A stretch of 6,772 nucleotides of DNA from Acidobacteriota bacterium (GTDB taxonomy: Bacteria; Acidobacteriota; Vicinamibacteria; Vicinamibacterales; 2-12-FULL-66-21): assembly GCA_020200195.1 (NCBI GenBank), contig JAIVJE010000142.1:1-6772 (forward strand), in the 5' to 3' direction. Shown here piece after piece: positions 1 to 5,872 of the stretch. A model generated the notes under the pieces. That model was given only the letters and a program-made list of their open reading frames with translations. It did no database searches and was not told the DNA's origin. Every line of letters starts with the position of its first letter. Positions within the stretch are counted from its first letter, which is position 1. A program made the position numbers and the translations under genes.

Positions 1-651
1 GCGATCGTTCGAGTGGATCGCGTCTTGCGGGCACCCGAGCAGATGGAGCAGATCGCAGGACGTGATATCACGGTTCAGCTCCGGCAGTCGGCAGCGGTCG
101 GGACGACGGCGGTGTTCGAGACGGACGGGTGGCTCTACGGCGAGAGCATGGCCGTCTTGGAGACCGGTCGACGCCGATCGGCCAAAGCGGCGCGGTCGCT
201 CGACGCCGAGGCCGACGTCGAGGCCGGACGCGAGACGCCCGCGGCCGCGGCTCGTGCCACCGCGCACAGGTCAGCGGTGCAGGCACGGGCGGAGGAGGCC
301 TCCGCGGTCGTCGTCGGCAGGGTGGTCGGCGTCAGGCAAGTCGAGACGGCGGCTCGCGCCGGTCCCGGGGGCGAGGAGCGGCAGAGCGAGCACGATCCGC
401 GTTGGGCCATCGCCGAGGTCGAGGTGGACGAGTCGCTCAAGGGCCGCAAGTCGGGGACGATCGAGGTCCTGTTCGCCAGCAGCGAGGACGTGATGTGGTA
501 CCGCGCGCCGAAGCTGGTCGTGGGCCAGAAGGCGACGATGCTGTTGCAGAAAGGGGCACCGGAGGTGGAAGACAAGCGCGCGGACGCGGTCGTCGACGAG
601 CTCGATGTCCAGCCCGCGGACACGGCCGAGATCCTGACCGAGCTCCGCTGA
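1..651 (+). CDS. Protein with two tandem beta-rich domains, function unknown (5' end cut by window edge)
   Basis: The frame is open to the left edge and gives 216 residues. A GTG at 13 is possible, but it has no ribosome binding site in the few visible bases, and the domain starts upstream of it, so I treat the gene as truncated. Two copies of a similar beta-rich segment are visible. With the GTG as residue 1, the first runs from the edge to about residue 52 (VDRVLR, then RDITVQL, then AVGTTAVFETDG). The second covers about 96-182 (VVVGRVVGV, AEVEVDESLKG, GTIEVLF, LVVGQKATMLLQKG). Both follow one order: a V-x-V-D-x-x-L-basic strand, a T/I-x-V strand, then a VG-x-x-A hydrophobic strand. An Ala/Arg/Glu-rich linker (about 53-95) joins them. 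This pattern resembles small beta-barrel domains found in exported bacterial proteins, but I cannot name the family. The gene lies 40 bases before the propeller gene and is probably co-transcribed with it. The reading frame is well supported; the function is not. Confidence 0.75.
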   Translation, partial: AIVRVDRVLRAPEQMEQIAGRDITVQLRQSAAVGTTAVFETDGWLYGESMAVLETGRRRSAKAARSLDAEADVEAGRETPAAAARATAHRSAVQARAEEASAVVVGRVVGVRQVETAARAGPGGEERQSEHDPRWAIAEVEVDESLKGRKSGTIEVLFASSEDVMWYRAPKLVVGQKATMLLQKGAPEVEDKRADAVVDELDVQPADTAEILTELR

Positions 652-680
652 TCACGATGGACGTCACCGCGAAAACGGAG

Positions 681-686
681 AGGAGG
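681..686 (+). promoter_or_regulatory. Ribosome binding site of the propeller gene
   Basis: AGGAGG lies five bases before the ATG at 692 and is a near-perfect Shine-Dalgarno match. It decides the start in favour of 692 over the in-frame ATG at 710. Confidence 0.8.
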
Positions 687-691
687 CAGCG

Positions 692-3628
692 ATGACCTTC
701 GTGGTCAACATGATCCCCAACGTCTTCAGCGGGGAATCGAACCAGGACAGCGAGCCCAACCTCGCGATCGACCCCGCCGATCCTCGCCGGATCGCGGGCT
801 CGGCGTTCACGCCCGATCCGCTGGGCGGTGCGAATGCGCCGATCTTCGTGTCGACCGACGGCGGCCAGACCTGGACGCTCAACAACATCGTGCCCAGTCA
901 AGCGGGGGCGTCGACCGGGGACATCACCCTCGGGTTCGGACACCAGGGACGGCTGTACAGCGGGATCCTGCGCCGACCAGGGACCCTTCGGCTTCACATC
1001 CTGCGCACGACCGACTTCACCGCGGCGACGCTGATGACGATCCTCGTCGACCGGAACCAGGTCGATCAGCCTTACGTCGAGGCGGCGCGAGTTTTCCGTG
1101 GCGCGAGCGCGGGTCTCGACCGCGTGTACGTGGGCAACAATGATTTTGCCGCCACCCCCGCGGGACGGACCGCAACCGTCGACGTCTCGCTCGACGGCGG
1201 CGGCGGCGCGCCCCCTCCGCCCTCGAACTACGTTGCCCGCCGCATCGAGCCGCGCGCGACCAACGGCCAGGACCTGCCGCCGATCCGACCGGCGGTCCAC
1301 ATCGACGGCACCGTCTATGCCGCTTACTTCGGGCGCCGCGCCGGCGGCATAAGCGACGTGGTCGTCGTTCGGGACGACAACTGGGCCGCCGGAGGCGCCC
1401 AGTTCGCGTCCCTCGTCGACTCGGGCGACGGCCTGAACGGCCAGCGGATCGTGATAGGCGTCAACATCCCGTTCGAGAACTTCCAGACGATGGGGATGGA
1501 GCGGCTCGTCGCGAGCGATCTGTCCATCGCCGTCGATCCGCGCGACAGCCGCCGGGTCTGGGTCGCCTGGGGCGACCGGCCGGCCGGAACCGGGAACTTG
1601 ACGCTACACGTCCGCCGCTCCACCGACGGCGGCCAGATGTGGTCGGGCGACCTCCGCACGGTGCCAAACGCAAAGGCCCCGGTCGTGTGCGTGAACAGCC
1701 GCGGACGAGTGGCATTCCTGTACCAGGAGCTCACCGGAACCGCGCCCAACCTGCGCTGGCAGACGCGGGTCGACCGGACGGGCAACGACTTCGGGACGTT
1801 CACGACGACCACGTTCGCGAACGTGCCGGCGAACGCACCCGCACCGCAGTTCCTGCCCTACCTCGGCGACTACATGGACATGAAGTCGGCCGGGAAGGAC
1901 TTCTGCGGGATCTTCTCGACGAGCAACAGGCCTGTGCTCGCGAACTTCCCGATCGGGGTGACGTACCAGCGCAACGCCAACTTCGGCTCGCAGACGCTGT
2001 TCGCGCCCGACGGGGTCACGCCCGTTCCCATCTCCATCGACCCGTTCTTCTTCGAGTTGACCGAACTCGCCCGCGAGCAGGACGTGTACGTCGCAGACTG
2101 GACCGACAGCGCCACCCTCTTCGACCGAGGCGTCGAGCCTTCGACGGAGCCCGTCTTCTACAACCGCAGCGACGTCTGGAACCGGCACGCCAACGCTCCG
2201 GGCGCGTTCGATGGGGCCAACCGGCCGCAGAACGAGCTTCCGAAGAATGGGCCGGGCATTCACGGGAGGAACTTCGCCTTCGCGCGGATCCGCCGGCGCG
2301 GCACGGGGGCCGCAGTGACGGTGAACACCCACTTCCTGGTGTCCCGCTTCGGGACCGGCAGCAACTACCAAGATGCCGGCTCGTTCCCCGACATCGTCGT
2401 CAACTTTGCACCCGCCGACGGCGTGATCACGATGGCCGCGGGCTATCGTTGGCAGCTGCCGGCCACGAGCTCGTCGCACCTCTGCCTGGCGGTCGAGGCC
2501 TCGACCTCGCAGGATCCCGTCGTCGCGCCGAGCCTCCTCGGCCGCGCGCCCGGCTGGCCGACGACCGACCTCCTCGTGATCAACGACAACAACAAGGCCC
2601 AGCGGAATATGGGCGTCGGCCCCACCACCCCGAGCGGATCCCTCACGTGGTACGCGCTGATCCACAACGCGGCGACGATCCTCCGCGACATCGTCGTCGT
2701 GTGGGAGCGCGGCGGGCGCAAGCCGGCTCGGGGAGACCGGGTGCAGGTGCTGGGAGGAAGACCGCAGGAGCTGAAGGAGGAGGGACGGCTGATCGTGAAG
2801 GGCCTGAAGCCGGGCGAGAGCCGCTTCGTGCGCGTGACCCTGGAGGGCGCGCGGGGACGCGAGGATGCCCTCGTCGTCTTCAGCGAGATGGTCGGTACGG
2901 CGATCGTGAACGGCTTCGCCGTGTCCGCGCAGACGCGCTCGGCAGAAGCGGTGCATCGGTTCCTCGTGCAACGCGCACTGTCGGTCCACGCGCGCGCCGG
3001 AGCGTTCGGTGTGCCCGGGACTGCCAAGCTCGTGACGAGCGCGCGTGCCCTACTGAAGAAGAAGCGGATTCCTCAACGGAAGTACATCGAGTTTGTGCAG
3101 GCGTGCCAGGAAATGGACCATGGGATCGCGAAGGAGCTCAGGGGCAGGCTCGGCAGCGGCGGCGATCCGTTCGCCCTCGCGGCCTCCGAACGGGAGCTGG
3201 TGACCGCGCTTCGCAGCGGCAACGCCGCGGCGATCCGGTCTCACCACGGCGCGTTCCTCGAGGGGCTCGATGCCCTGCTCACGACGCTGGACATCCGCGA
3301 CGGCGACCTCGCCGACGTGTGCCAGAACCTCCGGTGGCAGGCGGAGCTCTTCGGCGCGAAGGAGCTCTCGGGACTGAGCTCCGGAAAGCGCGTGATCTCG
3401 CGCTCGGAGAAGTTCGTCGAGGCGTTCGGCGCCCGTGAGGCGACCGTCGACGACTACCCGAAGCTGATGGCCCAGGTGCTCACTGGCCTGCGCGAGGCTG
3501 CGAAGGCGCTGAAGAACAAGACGCTCGCGGAGCAGGCCGAGGCCATGAAGGGGGTTGAAGACCCGAAGACGCTCCAGCGGCGGCACTGGGAGTACCTCGA
3601 CACGCTGGCCGGACTGGTGACGGCCTGA
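692..3628 (+). CDS. Sialidase/BNR-like beta-propeller protein with Ig-like domains and a helical C-terminus
   Basis: The product has 978 residues. The N-terminal half (about 10-480) looks like a sialidase-type beta-propeller. It opens with a 'SEPNLAIDPADPRRI' blade motif typical of BNR-repeat proteins. Two intact Asp-boxes (S-x-D-x-G-x-x-W) lie at 54-61 and 310-317, a degenerate one (SLDGGGG) at 166-172, and further blade motifs at 277-294 (LSIAVDPRDSRRVWVAWG) and 389-411 (PYLGDY...FSTSN). A Gly/Pro stretch at 169-177 interrupts the propeller. Residues about 485-610 (SDVWNR, NFAFARIRRRGTG, HLCLAVEAS) and 620-745 (DLLVINDNNKAQRNM) look like two CARDB/Ig-type beta domains. Residues about 755-978 are mostly helical and charged, with a basic patch at 788-797, and match nothing I recognise. 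I see no FRIP motif and no convincing sialidase active-site set, so the propeller is more likely a binding scaffold than an enzyme. No signal peptide or membrane segment is visible. Strong RBS; third gene 24 bases downstream. Confidence 0.85.
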   Translation: MTFVVNMIPNVFSGESNQDSEPNLAIDPADPRRIAGSAFTPDPLGGANAPIFVSTDGGQTWTLNNIVPSQAGASTGDITLGFGHQGRLYSGILRRPGTLRLHILRTTDFTAATLMTILVDRNQVDQPYVEAARVFRGASAGLDRVYVGNNDFAATPAGRTATVDVSLDGGGGAPPPPSNYVARRIEPRATNGQDLPPIRPAVHIDGTVYAAYFGRRAGGISDVVVVRDDNWAAGGAQFASLVDSGDGLNGQRIVIGVNIPFENFQTMGMERLVASDLSIAVDPRDSRRVWVAWGDRPAGTGNLTLHVRRSTDGGQMWSGDLRTVPNAKAPVVCVNSRGRVAFLYQELTGTAPNLRWQTRVDRTGNDFGTFTTTTFANVPANAPAPQFLPYLGDYMDMKSAGKDFCGIFSTSNRPVLANFPIGVTYQRNANFGSQTLFAPDGVTPVPISIDPFFFELTELAREQDVYVADWTDSATLFDRGVEPSTEPVFYNRSDVWNRHANAPGAFDGANRPQNELPKNGPGIHGRNFAFARIRRRGTGAAVTVNTHFLVSRFGTGSNYQDAGSFPDIVVNFAPADGVITMAAGYRWQLPATSSSHLCLAVEASTSQDPVVAPSLLGRAPGWPTTDLLVINDNNKAQRNMGVGPTTPSGSLTWYALIHNAATILRDIVVVWERGGRKPARGDRVQVLGGRPQELKEEGRLIVKGLKPGESRFVRVTLEGARGREDALVVFSEMVGTAIVNGFAVSAQTRSAEAVHRFLVQRALSVHARAGAFGVPGTAKLVTSARALLKKKRIPQRKYIEFVQACQEMDHGIAKELRGRLGSGGDPFALAASERELVTALRSGNAAAIRSHHGAFLEGLDALLTTLDIRDGDLADVCQNLRWQAELFGAKELSGLSSGKRVISRSEKFVEAFGAREATVDDYPKLMAQVLTGLREAAKALKNKTLAEQAEAMKGVEDPKTLQRRHWEYLDTLAGLVTA

Positions 3629-3636
3629 CCGAGATC

Positions 3637-3644
3637 GGAGGAGG
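3637..3644 (+). promoter_or_regulatory. Ribosome binding site of the small membrane protein gene
   Basis: GGAGGAGG ends eight bases before the ATG at 3653. It overlaps the in-frame GTG at 3644, which rules that GTG out as a plausible start. Confidence 0.75.
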
Positions 3645-3652
3645 TGGAGCAC

Positions 3653-3925
3653 ATGAAGGGCGAGCTGTTTCCCATCGTGAGCGGCCTGATCCTGGGTGGG
3701 GCACTGATACTGATTCGGCCCCGAATGCGGCTCGCGGTCGGAGTGGCGGCAGCAGTCGTCCTTGGCACGCTTGCGACCGTGCTCAGCGGCGAGTACAGGA
3801 TCGGCTGGGAGTTCCTTCTGATCGACATCCCGCTGGTGGCAATCTGCTCCGCAGCTTCGTTCGCGACGGTGCGCGCGGCGCGCCGCCGGTTCTCGGACGA
3901 GAGTCGAGGCGGGGTCTCGGCCTGA
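3653..3925 (+). CDS. Small membrane protein with three predicted transmembrane segments
   Basis: The product is 90 residues from the ATG at 3653, which has a strong Shine-Dalgarno sequence at the right distance; the GTG at 3644 lies inside that site. Three hydrophobic segments are visible: about 6-21 (PIVSGLILGGALILI), 27-46 (LAVGVAAAVVLGTLATVLSG) and 53-73 (FLLIDIPLVAICSAASFATV). The intervening RPRMR and the C-terminal RAARRRF are basic and, by the positive-inside rule, would be cytoplasmic. The loop after TM2 (about 46-52) would then face outside, and the C-terminus would be inside after TM3. No family is recognised and no catalytic motif is seen. It starts 24 bases after the propeller gene, so it is likely co-transcribed and could anchor or assist that protein; this is inference from position only. 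Confidence 0.7.
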   Translation: MKGELFPIVSGLILGGALILIRPRMRLAVGVAAAVVLGTLATVLSGEYRIGWEFLLIDIPLVAICSAASFATVRAARRRFSDESRGGVSA

Positions 3926-3947
3926 CCCAGTTTTTGGCTGGGCCAAA
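3926..3947 (+). terminator. Weak hairpin just after the left operon, possible terminator
   Basis: Immediately after the stop of the small membrane gene, two mutually exclusive stems can form: CCCAG/CTGGG (3926-3930 with 3938-3942) and TTTGGC/GCCAAA (3933-3938 with 3942-3947). The run of five T lies in the first loop and not after a stem, so this is not a standard intrinsic terminator. The position fits the end of a transcription unit. Confidence 0.25.
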
Positions 3948-4079
3948 CACAGTGCGCGCCGCTCTCGAGGGCATTACGGAAAAGGTCCCTCGCACGGTTC
4001 GGGCCATTTTGGCTCCAACGCGGCCGACCATGCGCCCTGCCGGCGAGGAGGCTGAAGGTACTGCCTAGGTTCGGCCCCG

Positions 4080-4111
4080 AGCTGCTCCAGATCCTTCCGA
4101 AGGAGCGAGCT
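4080..4111. repeat. Nested inverted repeat in the convergent intergenic region
   Basis: AGCT-GCTCC (4080-4088) pairs with GGAGC-AGCT (4102-4111) with one bulged G. Inside it an alternative short stem TCCTT/AAGGA (4092-4096 with 4100-4104) uses part of the same arm. The two folds compete. There is no T tract on either strand, so a terminator role is uncertain. Confidence 0.35.
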
Positions 4112-4205
4112 GCCGCGTCAGCAATTAGCGCGCCGCCGTTCGCGACGTGGGCCTTCGCGAGTACCCGACGGCCGTCGCAGTCCCGGATAAGCGGTGAAAC
4201 GGGCG

Positions 4206-4231
4206 GAGCTCGGCTCGCTGCGACCGAGCTC
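4206..4231 (-). terminator. GC-rich hairpin over the 3' end of the peroxidase gene, putative terminator
   Basis: GAGCTCGG (4206-4213) and CCGAGCTC (4224-4231) form a perfect 8-bp stem around a 10-base loop; the stem overlaps the peroxidase stop codon (4230-4232). Read on the minus strand, the stem is followed by CGCCCGTTTCACC, which has only three T, so it is a weak intrinsic terminator by the usual rule. The location and the stem strength support a role in ending or stabilising the peroxidase transcript. Confidence 0.45.
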
Positions 4232-5816
4232 AGTCACCGAGAGGGTTCAGCAGGGCCTTTCTGCCCCGGAAGGCGAAGATCAGTAGATCGACCATCCGGA
4301 AGGTCGTCGAGTTGGGACCGAGCGAAGGACGCCAGGTCGGGTCGCGGACGATCGATGCGTTGCTTCCCTCCATCGCCCGATGGAACGTCTCGGCGACGAT
4401 TCGCGCGCCGACTCCCTTTAGCCTGCCACCGTTCAGCTCTGCCTCGCGCAGGATGTAGAACCAGAGCGGTGTATTCCTAAACAGCGCGTCGCGCTGCGGC
4501 TGGGTGAGCGCCTCGAGGGTGGCGGCGCCGTTCCCGTCGCGAAGCTGCGCCCTCGTCAGGGTCGTGACCGTGACGCCTTTGCCTCTAAGGAACGTGGCCA
4601 TCTGCTGACCCGTCGCCAGATGCACCATCCGCGCTCTCGCCAGGTTCCGGAAGGCGAGGTTCGCCTCGGGCCCCTCCGGAAAGCCGGGCAGAGACCTCAG
4701 CGGGTTTACGAGCGTCGTGTCGATACGCATCGCGCGATTGAACTTCGCTGCAGGCACGGCGAGGTCGGACCGGCCGGCTTCACGAAAGTCGTATAGGCGG
4801 CGGAAATCAGCGATCCACGTGCTCGGGAGGCGCTGGTTTCCGCCGAGCGTGCCACTGTGCGCCGTGAATTCGAAGAGAAGCTCGAGCGAACCGAATCCGT
4901 CGTCGAAGATCCTATTCCAGTTGTACGCCCGTCGAATCATTGCGTGACCGAGCCGGAACGCCGCGACGGAGAACTCGATCGGCATCGTAGGCACGTCCGT
5001 CGAAGGAACTCCGACCTCGAAAGCCTTCCTCCCGTTCGCGAAGACGTTGCTGATGACGCCGGGCGTGCAGATACGCGGCAGGTAGTCCGTTCGCAGCATC
5101 CACTGGTAGTGCTTGGTGACGACCTCACGCGCCTTCTCGAAGCGTTGCGCGAGCGGCACGGACGCAGGCAAGGTGTCTACGACCCGGTTATGGAACCGGA
5201 TCATGGCCAAGTGTGTCTGGGCGACGGCGAGGTTTTCGTCGTTCCTGGGATCGGGGATGATCGCCTTCCGCTTCGCCGCTGCGGTCGCGCCGGCCCCGCG
5301 CGGAAGATCAAATCCGTCCTTAGACGTAATCCCCTCTTCCGCGACCGTCTTGCCCATTTTCAGGTGGAGGCCGTCCGGCTGATAGAACCTGGCCGACCCA
5401 GGGTCGGCAGGCCCGGCACCGTAGAGCGAGTCGAGGTCGAGGCTTGGCGAGCGCGCCTGCAAGAGCGCGGACGGCGAGACAGTGGCGTCCAACATGACGT
5501 TCGTCTTGTCGAACGTGAGATCGTGGTCCACGAACTGTCCAAGGTAGGTATACCCGGCCGGGATTTGTGAAGCGCCGCCTCCCCCTGCGGCCATCGCGTT
5601 CGCGATCTTCTTCCTATTCGCGTCCGGGAGTTGGCGGTTGATCCCGCTCGGGCCCATGCGCGAGAAGCGAAACGGGGGCGTGACCGCCTCGGCGGCGGCC
5701 GCAAGCGTCCGCGCACGGCCGCCGACGCTCTCCGTGAGGAGGCCCTCGCCAAGGACGAAGTAGCTCTCAGAGCCGTGCTTCGGGTCTTCCGCCATCGATC
5801 CTCGCGAGAGTCTCAC
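4230..5816 (-). CDS. Haem peroxidase family protein (animal-type peroxidase-cyclooxygenase superfamily)
   Basis: The 528 residues match the bacterial branch of animal haem peroxidases along most of their length. These enzymes use H2O2 to oxidise halides or small organic substrates. Visible landmarks, numbered from the GTG: IPAGYTYLGQFVDHDLTFD (85-103) with distal Gln94 and His98, Asp97 at the haem-ester position and Asp99 at the calcium position; LDLDSLYG (126-133); DPRNDEN (189-195) with catalytic Arg191 and Glu194 at the second haem-ester position; a following helix with RFHNRVVDTL (207-216); HYQWMLRTDYLPRI (236-249); EFSVAAFRLGHAMIR (281-295) with proximal His291; IDTTLVNPL (365-373); and NTPLWFYILREAELNGGRL (448-466). 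Roles are assigned by analogy with myeloperoxidase. No signal peptide is seen. The GTG at 5816 has only an AGG eight bases upstream; the ATG at 5795 has GAGG four bases upstream and is an equally good start, giving 521 residues. It lies 56 bases after the CapA-like gene on the same strand. Confidence 0.93.
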   Translation of the reverse strand: MRLSRGSMAEDPKHGSESYFVLGEGLLTESVGGRARTLAAAAEAVTPPFRFSRMGPSGINRQLPDANRKKIANAMAAGGGGASQIPAGYTYLGQFVDHDLTFDKTNVMLDATVSPSALLQARSPSLDLDSLYGAGPADPGSARFYQPDGLHLKMGKTVAEEGITSKDGFDLPRGAGATAAAKRKAIIPDPRNDENLAVAQTHLAMIRFHNRVVDTLPASVPLAQRFEKAREVVTKHYQWMLRTDYLPRICTPGVISNVFANGRKAFEVGVPSTDVPTMPIEFSVAAFRLGHAMIRRAYNWNRIFDDGFGSLELLFEFTAHSGTLGGNQRLPSTWIADFRRLYDFREAGRSDLAVPAAKFNRAMRIDTTLVNPLRSLPGFPEGPEANLAFRNLARARMVHLATGQQMATFLRGKGVTVTTLTRAQLRDGNGAATLEALTQPQRDALFRNTPLWFYILREAELNGGRLKGVGARIVAETFHRAMEGSNASIVRDPTWRPSLGPNSTTFRMVDLLIFAFRGRKALLNPLGD

Positions 5817-5872
5817 GGGCCGTACCTAATGTCAACGGGACCGTTCGCGGGCGCGCACAGCCGATTCGACTC

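Larger units (their letters stand above)
3926..4229. other. Convergent intergenic region, no gene found
   Basis: These 304 bases lie between the stop codons of the small membrane protein and the peroxidase. I see no ORF with a ribosome binding site, no tRNA and no mobile-element end. The region does hold several short inverted repeats (listed separately), a weak CGAGGG/CCCTCG pair at 3966-3971 and 3987-3992, and a direct repeat of TTCGCGA at 4139-4145 and 4154-4160. Transcription from both sides should end here. Confidence 0.6.

Noticed and set aside
1604..2989. Long minus-strand open frame (461 codons) opposite the propeller gene.
   Set aside because: Low-complexity Arg/Val/Ala-rich antisense frame with no recognisable motif; a shadow of the real gene.
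1639..3438. Long plus-strand open frame (599 codons) inside the propeller gene.
   Set aside because: Its product is Arg/Pro/Ala-rich with no domain pattern, as expected from an alternate frame of GC-rich DNA; the overlapping frame has clear propeller and Ig motifs.
4139..4160. Direct repeat TTCGCGA twice, as a possible operator or attachment site.
   Set aside because: Seven GC-rich bases repeated once in a GC-rich region is not significant, and no promoter or integrase is nearby.
4857..5570. Plus-strand open frame (237 codons) opposite the peroxidase gene.
   Set aside because: It lies wholly within the conserved peroxidase region, and its product has the charged, repetitive composition of an antisense shadow.
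5807..5835. TTGACA (-35-like) on the minus strand at 5835-5830, before the peroxidase gene.
   Set aside because: At 17-18 bases spacing the -10 position reads GACTCT or ACTCTC, a poor match to TATAAT, and it would fall inside the coding start. A chance hexamer is more likely.
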